Positions 45,203 through 54,787 of a stretch of 64,000 bases of DNA are shown here, one piece after another. The translations under genes were made by a program, and so were the position numbers. This DNA is from Agromyces lapidis (lineage in GTDB: Bacteria > Actinomycetota > Actinomycetes > Actinomycetales > Microbacteriaceae): the NCBI RefSeq assembly GCF_009749405.1, contig NZ_WBIQ01000002.1, forward strand, positions 496,001-560,000, read 5' to 3'. The number at the start of each line of letters is the position of its first letter. The stretch's first letter is position 1. The notes below the pieces were generated by a model. The model did no database searches. It was given only the letters and a program-made list of their open reading frames with translations, and was not told where the DNA came from.

Positions 45203-46666
45203 ATGCCGAAGATGACCAGTGCCGAGCTCGAAGCCCGGATCGCCGAGCTCGAAGCCGAGAACGCGCGCCTGCGCAGCGTCGAGACCACCGAGGTGCCCGG
45301 TGCGCCGGCCGCTCCGGTCGTCGCCGAGAAGCGTCGCGGTCGCGGTCGCACGATCGGCGCCGTCGTGCTCGTCGTGATCGGTCTGCTGCTCGCCCCCGTC
45401 GCCGTCGTCGCCGGCTGGGCCCGCCTCGAGCTCGTCGACACCGATCGATTCGTCCAGACCTTCGCGCCGCTCGCCGACGACCCCGAGGTGCAGGAGTTCG
45501 TCTCCGACCAGGTGACGGCGGCCATCGAACGCGAGGTCGACATCCCGCAGCTCACCGCCGACCTGTTCGACGGCATCCGCGCCCTCGATCTGCCGCCCCG
45601 CGCCGAGGCGGCCCTCGGGCTGCTCGAGGCGCCCGCGACGCAGGGGCTGCAGTCGCTCGTCGCCGACGTGGTGCACCGGCTCGTGAGCTCCGAGGCGTTC
45701 GCCGACATCTGGCGCACGGCGCTGCAGACGACCCACACCCAGTTCGTCGCAGCCGTGCAGGGCGACCCCGATGCGATGCTCGAGATCGGCGGCGACGGAA
45801 CCCTGTCGGTGCAGATCGGCCCGATCATCGAGGCCGTGAAGGAGCGTCTGTCCGAGCGCGGCGTCGGGTTCGCCGACGCGATCCCCGTCATCGAGCAGAG
45901 CATCGTCATCGCACAGGGCGACGCCTTCGTGCTCGTCTCGACGATGTACGCGCTCGCCGTCGGCATCGGCACCTGGCTGCCCTGGGTCGCACTCGCCTTC
46001 CTCGTCGCGGGCGTGCTCGTCGCGAAGCGCCGATCGAAGGCCTTCGTCTGGACGGCCGGCGGCTTCGCCTTCGTGATGGCGCTCCTCGCGGCGGGTTTCG
46101 AGATCGGCAAGGTCGTCGTGATCGCGGCCCTCAGCCCGAGCATCATCCCGGGCGACGCGGCGTCGGTCATCTACGCGCAGCTCACCGAGGCCATGCGCTC
46201 GACGACCGTCGCCCTGCTCGTGCTCGGCCTGTTCGCCGCACTGATCGCGTGGGTGGCCGGGCCGTGGGCGCCGGCGCGCTCGCTCCGCGGCTTCGCCGGC
46301 AGCGGCTTCGCCGCGCTCCGGCGCGCCGGTGACAAGCACGGGCTCTCGACCGGGTCGTTCGGCCACGCGCTCGACCGCTCCCACGGGCTGATCGCCGGGG
46401 CGATCGCGCTGATCGCCGCGGCCGTCATCCTGCTCAATCGCCCGGTGACGACGGCCTCGGTCGTGACGACCGTGCTCCTCGCGCTCCTCGCGCTCCTCAT
46501 CCTCGAGGTGCTCCGACGGCCCGTCGACGAGCCCGAGGGGGTGGATGCCGCGGAGTCGGCGCCGGAGGTCGGCGACGAGTCCGCAGGGGTCGACGCCGCA
46601 GAGGCCGAGGCCGAGGCGGACGAGGACGAGCCGGACACCGTGCTCACGGGCGAGGGGCGTTCCTGA
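45203..46666 (+). CDS. Large membrane protein with N-terminal coiled coil
   Basis: A 487-residue protein. Residues 4-25 form a short leucine-zipper-like coiled coil (SAELEARIAELEAENARLRS). A first helix lies near 50-72, and a long external segment of about 180 residues follows (LVDTDRFVQTFAPLADDPEVQEFVSDQV). Five or six further helices come next, and an acidic C-terminal tail closes the protein. I do not recognise a characterised family. AGGGGGAC precedes the ATG at 45203. It is not overlapping its neighbours. Confidence 0.75.
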   Translation: MPKMTSAELEARIAELEAENARLRSVETTEVPGAPAAPVVAEKRRGRGRTIGAVVLVVIGLLLAPVAVVAGWARLELVDTDRFVQTFAPLADDPEVQEFVSDQVTAAIEREVDIPQLTADLFDGIRALDLPPRAEAALGLLEAPATQGLQSLVADVVHRLVSSEAFADIWRTALQTTHTQFVAAVQGDPDAMLEIGGDGTLSVQIGPIIEAVKERLSERGVGFADAIPVIEQSIVIAQGDAFVLVSTMYALAVGIGTWLPWVALAFLVAGVLVAKRRSKAFVWTAGGFAFVMALLAAGFEIGKVVVIAALSPSIIPGDAASVIYAQLTEAMRSTTVALLVLGLFAALIAWVAGPWAPARSLRGFAGSGFAALRRAGDKHGLSTGSFGHALDRSHGLIAGAIALIAAAVILLNRPVTTASVVTTVLLALLALLILEVLRRPVDEPEGVDAAESAPEVGDESAGVDAAEAEAEADEDEPDTVLTGEGRS

Positions 46667-46715
46667 GAGGTGACATCACCCCGCCGTGGCGGGCGGCTCG
46701 GGCGTCGGGTTCCGC

Positions 46716-46721
46716 TAGGCT
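46716..46721 (+). promoter_or_regulatory. -10 box of the DUF6350 gene
   Basis: TAGGCT, ten bases before the ATG at 46732, leaving at most a few leader bases. Confidence 0.5.
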
Positions 46722-46731
46722 CGGCGAGGTC

Positions 46732-48000
46732 ATGAGACGTACCACGATCGCCCTGCTGGCCGCACTCGAAGCCGCCGTCTCGGCGCTCATCGGCCTCGGC
46801 GTCGTGCTCGTGCCGCTCCTCGTCGTCTGGGCGGTGCACTTCGGTCTCGCGGTCGACGCAGTCGCCTTCTTCCGCGCCGCCGCCGACCTCTGGCTGCTCG
46901 GGCACGGGGTCGACCTCGTGCTCCAGCTCGACGCGGTGACCGCGGCGCGCATGGCGCTGCCCGGCGCCGGCGATCCATTCCCGATCACGATCGCGCTGCT
47001 CGGCTTCGCCCTCGCCTCGGTCGCCGTCGGTCGCCGCATCGGTCGCCGATCGGCCGCCGCGGGGCACTCGATCACCGGATCGATCTCGGCGGTCGTGGTC
47101 TACGCGCTCGTCGGCGGCACGCTCGGCCTCGCCGCGGACAGCGAAGCGGCGAACGCATCGCTCTGGCAGGCGATCCTGCTGCCTGCGTTCGTGATGGCGA
47201 TCGGCGTCGTCGTCGGCGCCGTGCTCGAGACCCTCCGCGAGGCCAACCACGGAGACCTCGCGGGCGGCTGGGTTCGCGAGCGGCTCGGCGAACTCCCGCC
47301 CGCCGGCGTCGACGCCGTGCGCCGCGCAGCTCGCATCGGCGGCGCCGCCGCCTTCGGCGTGCTCGGCGTCGCGGCGGTGCTCGTGGCGGTGCTCATCGCC
47401 GTCGACTACGCGACGATCGCGGGTCTCAGCCAGTCGCTCGGCGCGGGGGTCGACGGCGGCATCCTGCTCACCGTCGTCGAGCTCGCGTTCATCCCGAACT
47501 TCGTGATCTGGGCGGCGGCCTGGCTGCTCGGCCCCGGAATCGCGATCGGCGCGGGCACGACCGTCGCACCGGGCGGCACCGTGCTCGGACCGGTTCCCGG
47601 CATCCCCCTGCTCGGAGCGCTGCCGGGCGACGCCCCCATGCTCGGGGTGCTCTGGCTCCTGGTCCCCGTGGTGTTCGGCTTCGTCGGGGCGTGGTTCGTG
47701 CTCGGGCGCGGCGCCGCAGACGGGGCGACGCCCGGCGACGCACAAGCCGGCGCGTCAGCGCCCTGGTGGCATCCGGTCGCGGTCGGGGCGGGTGCGGGCG
47801 TCGTCGCGGGCCTCGTGATGGGACTGCTCGCCTGGTGGTCGGGCGGCGCCGCCGGCCCCGGCCGCCTCGCCGTCGTCGGCCCCGACCCCTGGGCCGTCGG
47901 ACTCGTCGCCGCCGCAACGGTCGGCGTCGGCGCGATCGCGGGCGGCGTGGCGGCGTGGATGCGCCTCCGGGAGCCCGCACCCGAGTTTCTCGCACGGTAG
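46732..48000 (+). CDS. DUF6350-type multi-helix membrane protein
   Basis: A 422-residue membrane protein with about ten helices, beginning TTIALLAALEAAVSALIGLGVVLVPLLVVW. GIAIGAGTTVAPGGTVLGPVPGIPLLGALP is the conserved loop of the DUF6350 proteins that in actinobacteria lie directly upstream of purN, as here. These are sometimes labelled cell-division proteins (PerM), without firm proof. It is followed by purN after a 55-base gap with its own promoter. Confidence 0.82.
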   Translation: MRRTTIALLAALEAAVSALIGLGVVLVPLLVVWAVHFGLAVDAVAFFRAAADLWLLGHGVDLVLQLDAVTAARMALPGAGDPFPITIALLGFALASVAVGRRIGRRSAAAGHSITGSISAVVVYALVGGTLGLAADSEAANASLWQAILLPAFVMAIGVVVGAVLETLREANHGDLAGGWVRERLGELPPAGVDAVRRAARIGGAAAFGVLGVAAVLVAVLIAVDYATIAGLSQSLGAGVDGGILLTVVELAFIPNFVIWAAAWLLGPGIAIGAGTTVAPGGTVLGPVPGIPLLGALPGDAPMLGVLWLLVPVVFGFVGAWFVLGRGAADGATPGDAQAGASAPWWHPVAVGAGAGVVAGLVMGLLAWWSGGAAGPGRLAVVGPDPWAVGLVAAATVGVGAIAGGVAAWMRLREPAPEFLAR

Positions 48001-48043
48001 TCGCGGGGCGACGCGTGCCGTCGTGCCGGCCCCCGGCGGCCGG

Positions 48044-48049
48044 TAGGCT
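48044..48049 (+). promoter_or_regulatory. -10 box of purN (leaderless)
   Basis: TAGGCT, six bases before the GTG start at 48056. Confidence 0.55.
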
Positions 48050-48055
48050 CGAAGG

Positions 48056-48645
48056 GTGCTGAAGCTCGTCGTCCTCATCTCCGGCGGAGGCTCGAACCTC
48101 CGGGCCCTGCTCGAAGCCGCCGAAGACGCCGAGTTCCCGGCGCGGGTCGTCGCGATCGGCGCCGACCGCGAGGCATCCGGTCTCGTGCTCGGCGAGGAGT
48201 TCGGCGTGCCGACCTTCACCGTGCCGTTCACGGCCTACCCCGACCGAGACGCCTGGGGCGCCGCGCTCATCGATGCGGTGCGTCGCTGGGAGCCCGACCT
48301 CGTCGTGCTCTCGGGGCTCATGCGGCTCGTGCCTCCCGCGGTCGTCGACGCCTTCTCGCCGCAGCTCATCAACACGCACCCCGCGTACCTGCCCGAGTTC
48401 CCCGGCGCGCACGGCGTGCGCGACGCGCTCGCTGCGGGCGTCGCACAGACCGGGGCGAGCCTCATCGTCGTCGACAACTCCGTCGACGGCGGCCCGATCA
48501 TCGCGCAGGAGCGCATCCCGGTGCTGCCGGGCGACACCGAGTCGAGCCTCCACGACCGCATCAAGCCCGTCGAGCGGCGCCTGCTCATCCAGGCCGTGCT
48601 CGACATCGCCAATTCGCACCTCGACCTGAAGGACCTCGCACGATC

Positions 48646-48649
<4 letters not shown>
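48056..48649 (+). CDS. purN: Phosphoribosylglycinamide formyltransferase
   Basis: PurN transfers a formyl group from 10-formyl-THF to GAR in purine synthesis. The 197-residue protein has [17 protein letters not shown] at the N-terminus and the catalytic Asn/His/Asp region: [21 protein letters not shown] and then [16 protein letters not shown]. The GTG start is set by the leaderless -10 box. Its stop overlaps purH by ATGA. Confidence 0.95.
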
Positions 48650-50256
<1,607 letters not shown>

Positions 50257-50412
50257 TCTGACGGTGCCGCGGGCGCCGGTGCGCCGGCGGGCGTCGCGTG
50301 AGCCGTATGCGAGCGGCGGCATGCCGGGCGGCGGTACCCTTGGATCGACCCTGCGCACACCCCGCGCGGGCAGGTTCCGCCCACGAAGCGGATGATTCGA
50401 GGAGAACGATCG

Positions 50413-51504
50413 ATGTCGATCACCCACGCCCCGGCGGTGCCCGCCGAGGTCAGCGCCACCCTTCCGAGCGACGCCCCCGACCATGAGCGGGTGCTCATCA
50501 CCCGCGGTCCCCGCTCGGGACTCACCGTCATCGTCGCCGTGCACTCCACGCGCCTCGGCCAGGCGCTCGGCGGTGCCCGCGTCTGGAACTACGGGCACTG
50601 GACCGACGGCCTCGCCGACGCGCTGCGCCTCTCGCAGGCCATGACGATGAAGAACGCCGCTGCGGGTCTCATGCGCGGCGGCGGCAAGTCGGTCGTCGCG
50701 GTCCCGGCCGGCGTCGTGCTCGACGAGGCGCAGCGCCGCGACGCGATGCTCGACCTCGGCGACGCCGTCGAGTCGCTCGGCGGCGCCTACATGACCGCAG
50801 AAGACGTCGGCACGAGCGCCGAGCTCATGGCCGTCGTGCACGAGCGCACCGAGCACGTCTGCGGCCTGCCGCCCGAGCAGGGCGGCGTCGGCGAGCCCGC
50901 CGATGCGACCGCCGCGGGCGTGCACGCCTCGATCCTCGCGACGCTCGGCCACGTCTTCGGCTCGAACGACGCCGCAGGTCGGCATTTCGTCATCTCGGGC
51001 CTCGGCCAGGTGGGCGGTCGCCTCGCGCGCAGCCTCGCCGCCGCGGGCGCCCGCCTCACGGTGACGGATGTCGCGGAGCACAAGCGCGCCCTCGCCGACG
51101 AGCTCGGCGCCGCCTGGGTCGACCCGGCCGAGGCGCACCGCGTCGAGGCCGACGTGTTCGTGCCCTGCGGCCTCGGCGGCGTGCTGACGCCCGCCGTCGT
51201 CGACGAACTGCGGGTGCGCGCCGTCGTCGGCGCCGCCAACAACCAGCTCGCCTCGCGCGAGGTCGCCGTCCTGCTGCGCGACCGCGGCATCGTCTGGGCA
51301 CCCGACTTCGTCGTCAACGCCGGTGGCGTGATCTACCTCGACGTCGCCGGTCAGCCCGACGCCGACCAGGCCGCGCTCGATGCGCGCATCGCCGGCATCG
51401 GCGACGTGGTCGGCGCCGTGCTGCACGACGCCGTGGCGACGGGCTCGACGACGCTCGACGCCGCCGAGCGGCTCGCCCGCGCCCGCCTCGACGCCGGTCG
51501 CTGA
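50413..51504 (+). CDS. Leucine/valine dehydrogenase-like Glu/Leu/Phe/Val dehydrogenase
   Basis: A 363-residue NAD-dependent amino acid dehydrogenase. The substrate pocket has GGARVWNY, MTMKNAAAGLMRGGGKSVV with Lys80 and Lys92 aligning with the substrate and catalytic lysines of leucine dehydrogenase, and TAEDVGTSAELM. The nucleotide fold has VISGLGQVGGRLA. GGAGA seven bases upstream supports the ATG at 50413. It would interconvert branched-chain amino acids and keto acids, which may relate to the liv importer; that link is inferred. Confidence 0.9.
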   Translation: MSITHAPAVPAEVSATLPSDAPDHERVLITRGPRSGLTVIVAVHSTRLGQALGGARVWNYGHWTDGLADALRLSQAMTMKNAAAGLMRGGGKSVVAVPAGVVLDEAQRRDAMLDLGDAVESLGGAYMTAEDVGTSAELMAVVHERTEHVCGLPPEQGGVGEPADATAAGVHASILATLGHVFGSNDAAGRHFVISGLGQVGGRLARSLAAAGARLTVTDVAEHKRALADELGAAWVDPAEAHRVEADVFVPCGLGGVLTPAVVDELRVRAVVGAANNQLASREVAVLLRDRGIVWAPDFVVNAGGVIYLDVAGQPDADQAALDARIAGIGDVVGAVLHDAVATGSTTLDAAERLARARLDAGR

Positions 51505-51526
51505 GCCGGGGCTCCGGTCACCACGT

Positions 51527-51586
51527 CCCGTCGCCGCCCGGCGGTGTCGCGAGTCCGCTCGCGAAGCATCGTCGGGCGGCGACGGG
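51527..51586. terminator. 60-base nested hairpin after the amino acid dehydrogenase
   Basis: CCCGTCGCCGCCCG (51527-51540) pairs with 51573-51586; inside it TCGCGA is repeated at 51547 and 51559 and pairs with itself. Likely terminator. Confidence 0.7.
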
Positions 51587-51702
51587 CGTTTCGCGTGTGC
51601 AGGTGCGCGCGAGCGGAGGGGCGAGCCGCGAGGCGGCGAGCTGCGGGGCGGCGAGCGGCGAGGGTGGGGGGAGCGCGGACCCCGAGGCATCCGACCGGCC
51701 AG

Positions 51703-51708
51703 TAGGCT
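51703..51708 (+). promoter_or_regulatory. -10 box of the DDAH fusion gene (leaderless)
   Basis: TAGGCT, six bases before the ATG at 51715; it supports a start that includes the membrane domain. Confidence 0.6.
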
Positions 51709-51714
51709 CGTGCC

Positions 51715-52989
51715 ATGACCTCCCCCGTTCCGCCGGCTTCGACCCTGCCCGCATCTCGCTCCGCGGCTCGTTTCACGCCGGTGGCGACTCGCGGACGCCG
51801 GGCGGCGGCGGCCCTCGTCTCCGCGGCGGTCGTCGCGATCATCGCCATGAGCGTCGCGGTGCTCGCGTTCTTCATCGGCAACGGGCAGTCGCCGACCGTC
51901 TTCGCGCAGGTGTTCGGGCACTTCGCGCTCGCCGCCTTCTTCGCATGGGGTCTGCTCTCGATCGCGAACTCGCTCGGCGCGACCCGGGTGTGGTTCCTCG
52001 CACTGATCACCGGGTTCACCTCGGCCTGCCTCGCGGCACTCGTCGCGACGACGATCATGGTCGCGCTGACCGCCCGATCGCCGTTCGGGCCGCAGGCGTT
52101 CCTCTTCGTCATCGGCTCGCTCGTGAGCCTCAACCTGATCTTCGTGATCGCCGTCGTGCTCGGTCAGGTGCTGCTCGCGCCGCGCGTCGTGCACGGGGTC
52201 CTCAGCTACGCCCCGGTCCGCGAGCCGCGCAGGATCGCCCTCGTGCGGATCCCCGCCTCGAACCTCGACGAGGCCGAGCTCACCCATCTCGAACGTCGAC
52301 CCGTCGACCAGGCGCGCGCCGACGAGCAGTGGGACAACTACTGCGCCGCGCTCGTCGCCGAGGGGTGGGAGACCGTGGAGGTCGATGCCGCCCCCGATCT
52401 GGCCGACTCGGTGTTCGTCGAGGACACGGTCGTCATGTTCGACGACCTCGCCGTGCTCACCCTGCCCGGCGCGGAGTCGCGCCGCGCCGAGGTCGAGGCC
52501 GTGGAGCGGGCGGTGCGTTCGATCTCGCGGTTGAGCGTCGCACGCATCGAGGAGCCGGGTACCCTCGACGGCGGCGACGTGCTGAAGGTCGGCGACGTCG
52601 TCTACGTCGGGGCCTCCTCGCGCACGAACGCCGAGGGCATCCGCCAGCTCCGCGAACTCCTGGCACCGCACGGCTACACGGTGGTCGGCGTGCCGATGTC
52701 GAAGGCGCTGCACCTGAAGAGCGCCGCGACCGCACTGCCCGACGGAACGGTGATCGGCGACCCGGCGCTGCTCGACGTGACCGGCCTGTTCCCGCGGTTC
52801 CTGCCGGTACCCGAGCCCGAGGGCGTCGCCGTCGTCGCGCTGTCGGCCACCTCGCTGCTCATGTCGGCGTCGGCGCCGCAGACCGCGGCGATGCTCGCGG
52901 GACTCGGCTACCGGGTGGTGACCGTCGACATCAGCGAGTTCGAGAAGCTCGAGGGCTGCGTGACCTGCCTGTCGGTGCGGGTGCGCTGA
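51715..52989 (+). CDS. Four-helix membrane domain fused to dimethylargininase (DDAH)
   Basis: A 424-residue fusion. Residues 30-152 contain four hydrophobic helices with no family I recognise. Residues about 170-424 form a complete DDAH-type hydrolase that would turn methylated arginine into citrulline: Glu236-Asp237 in ADSVFVEDTVVMF, GTLDGGDVLKVGDVVYVG, His333 in ALHLKSAAT and the catalytic Cys418 in EGCVTCLS. Known DDAH proteins are about 255-285 residues and soluble. The leaderless -10 box before the ATG supports the full-length start. Flanking 11-base direct repeats hint at insertion. Confidence 0.88.
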   Translation: MTSPVPPASTLPASRSAARFTPVATRGRRAAAALVSAAVVAIIAMSVAVLAFFIGNGQSPTVFAQVFGHFALAAFFAWGLLSIANSLGATRVWFLALITGFTSACLAALVATTIMVALTARSPFGPQAFLFVIGSLVSLNLIFVIAVVLGQVLLAPRVVHGVLSYAPVREPRRIALVRIPASNLDEAELTHLERRPVDQARADEQWDNYCAALVAEGWETVEVDAAPDLADSVFVEDTVVMFDDLAVLTLPGAESRRAEVEAVERAVRSISRLSVARIEEPGTLDGGDVLKVGDVVYVGASSRTNAEGIRQLRELLAPHGYTVVGVPMSKALHLKSAATALPDGTVIGDPALLDVTGLFPRFLPVPEPEGVAVVALSATSLLMSASAPQTAAMLAGLGYRVVTVDISEFEKLEGCVTCLSVRVR

Positions 52990-53039
52990 GCCGTCGCCCT
53001 GCCCGGCCGTGCCCGGCCGTGCCCGGCGCGGCGCTGCGT

Positions 53040-53099
53040 GTGCAGGAAAATGGGCCCGATGCCTGCCTCACAGCGAGGATGACGCCCATTCTCCTGCAC
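53040..53099. repeat. 60-base inverted repeat between DDAH and the ABC operon
   Basis: GTGCAGGAAAATGGGC (53040-53055) pairs with 53084-53099, one mismatch in 16; the 28-base loop has a small CCTC/GAGG stem. It may terminate both convergent transcripts. Just before it, GCCCGGCCGT is repeated in tandem (53001-53020). Confidence 0.65.
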
Positions 53100-53114
53100 G
53101 AGCAGCCGGAAGGG

Positions 53115-53786
53115 TCAGTCGACGGCGCGGCCGTCGTGGAGCTCGATCACGCGATCGGCACGGCTCACGAGGGCCGCGTCGTGGGTGGTCACGACGGCGG
53201 CGACGCCCTGGGCGTGCACGAGGTCGCCGATGAGATCCATCACCGTCGTCGCCGTGCCGCTGTCGAGCTGCCCCGTGGGCTCGTCGGCGAGCAGCAGCTG
53301 CGGCCGCGCGGCCAGCGCCCGCGCGATGCCGACGCGCTGCTGCTGACCGCCGGAGAGCTCGTACGGACGCTGGGCCGAGTGGCCGCCGAGCCCCACGAGC
53401 TCGAGCGCCTCGGCGACCCGTGCGGAGCGCTCGGCGGGCGGGGTGCGCTGGAGCCGGAGCGGGACCTCGACGTTCTCGGCGGCCGACAGCACGGGGATGA
53501 GCCCGAACGACTGGAAGATGTAGCCGACCCGGTCTCGGCGCACGGCGGCGAGCGCCTCCTCGCCGAGCGTCGACAGGTCGTCGTCGCCGAGCAGCACCGT
53601 TCCCGAGGTGGGGCGGTCGAGGCCGCCGAGCAGGTTGAGCAGGGTCGTCTTGCCGGCGCCCGAGCGGCCGGTGACCACGACGAGCTCACCGGGGTGCACC
53701 TCGAGCGACACTCCGTCGACCGCATGCACGGCGCCGCCGCGGCCTTCGAAGACCCGGCTGACGGATTCTGCGCGCAGCGCACTCAT
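53115..53786 (-). CDS. ABC transporter ATP-binding protein (MacB/LolD type), last gene of the operon
   Basis: A 223-residue ATPase with Walker A TGRSGAGKTTLLNLLGGL, signature LSGGQQQRVGIARALA and Walker B LLLADEPTGQLD, the pattern of MacB/LolD-type ATPases that pair with FtsX-like permeases. Its ATG overlaps the stop of the upstream ATPase gene by ATGA. It is the fourth gene of the 53115-60639 operon; two permeases and two ATPases could form one or two complexes. The substrate is unknown. Confidence 0.92.
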   Translation of the reverse strand: MSALRAESVSRVFEGRGGAVHAVDGVSLEVHPGELVVVTGRSGAGKTTLLNLLGGLDRPTSGTVLLGDDDLSTLGEEALAAVRRDRVGYIFQSFGLIPVLSAAENVEVPLRLQRTPPAERSARVAEALELVGLGGHSAQRPYELSGGQQQRVGIARALAARPQLLLADEPTGQLDSGTATTVMDLIGDLVHAQGVAAVVTTHDAALVSRADRVIELHDGRAVD

Positions 53787-54784
53787 CGTTCCTCCTCGGT
53801 TCGATCGGATGCCTCGGGGCCGGCGGCGTGCCGCGCCCGGCGCGGGGGCGTCGCGGACGACGGTGGCGTCGCGGATGGCGGGGGAGTCGGGGCATCCGGC
53901 CGTCGCTCATGACCGGGCCAGACGCCGACGTGATCGCTCTCGAGCGCGAGGCGCACGCGGTCCCTCAGCTCGAGGCTGTGCATGAAGTCCTGCGGCAGCT
54001 GGAGGCGCCCGACGCGGTCGAGCACCGCGAACTCCTCGGCGACGTGCTGCTCCTCGCCGTGCTCGTCGACGCGGGTCGAGCGCAGCACCTCGGTCGAGGT
54101 GCGGCCGTCGCGGATCTGCACGGTGCGCCGGACATGGCCCGACACCGCCGGGTCGTGGGTGACGATGAGCGTCGTCACGCCGAGCTCGTCGTTGACGCTG
54201 CGCATCGCCTCGAGCACCGCCGACGACATGGCCTCGTCGAGCTCGCCCGTCGGCTCGTCCGCGAGCAGCACCAGGGGGTCGTTCGCGAGCGCCACGGCGA
54301 TCGCGACCCGCTGCTGCTGTCCGCCCGAGAGCTCCGCCGGGCGCCGGTCGCGCTCGGCGCCGACCTCGAGGAGCCCGAGCAGCTCGTCGACGCGCCGGGC
54401 GCGACCGGCGCCGCGGCGCGTGCGCGCCACGTTCATCGCGAGGGCGACGTTCTCGGCCGCGGTGAGGTACGGCAGCAGGTTGCGCGACGTCTGCTGCCAG
54501 ACGAACCCGACCGTGCGCCGGCGGTAGGCGACCCGCTCGCGCGACCCCATCGTCAACAGGTCGTGGCCCGCGACCCTGGCGACACCGGCCGTGGCGGTGT
54601 CGAGCCCCGAGAGGATCGTCAGCAGGGTCGACTTGCCCGAGCCCGAGGCGCCCACGACGGCGACCATCTCGCCCGAGTCGACCCGCAGGTTGAGGCCCTG
54701 CAGCGCCTGCACCTCGACGCCGTCGGCGGTGAAGATGCGCACGAGGTCGGTGCACAGGATGTGCGGTTCCTGGTCGATCGGCAT
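53783..54784 (-). CDS. ABC transporter ATP-binding protein with C-terminal AbrB-like extension
   Basis: A 333-residue ATPase: Walker A GASGSGKSTLLTILSGL, signature ELSGGQQQRVAIAVALA, Walker B LVLLADEPTGELD. The ATPase core ends near residue 230. Residues about 252-291 read FAVLDRVGRLQLPQDFMHSL and continue LELRDRVRLALE, which fits the swapped-hairpin AbrB/SpoVT pattern (xDxxGRLxLP). A Pro/Thr/Ala-rich tail of 40 residues follows. Three bases separate it from the permease gene upstream, and it overlaps the next ATPase. The tail's role is unknown. Confidence 0.88.
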   Translation of the reverse strand: MPIDQEPHILCTDLVRIFTADGVEVQALQGLNLRVDSGEMVAVVGASGSGKSTLLTILSGLDTATAGVARVAGHDLLTMGSRERVAYRRRTVGFVWQQTSRNLLPYLTAAENVALAMNVARTRRGAGRARRVDELLGLLEVGAERDRRPAELSGGQQQRVAIAVALANDPLVLLADEPTGELDEAMSSAVLEAMRSVNDELGVTTLIVTHDPAVSGHVRRTVQIRDGRTSTEVLRSTRVDEHGEEQHVAEEFAVLDRVGRLQLPQDFMHSLELRDRVRLALESDHVGVWPGHERRPDAPTPPPSATPPSSATPPRRARHAAGPEASDRTEEER

Positions 54785-54787
54785 GGG

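Noticed and set aside
53001..53027. GCCCGGCCGT tandem units as a functional satellite
   Set aside because: Only two full units and a part are present in GC-rich intergenic DNA; slippage is a sufficient explanation.
50257..53114. A genomic island or insertion sequence around the DDAH gene
   Set aside because: No transposase, integrase or tRNA is present and codon use matches the neighbours. Only the 11-base direct repeat hints at insertion, so it is reported as a weak finding.
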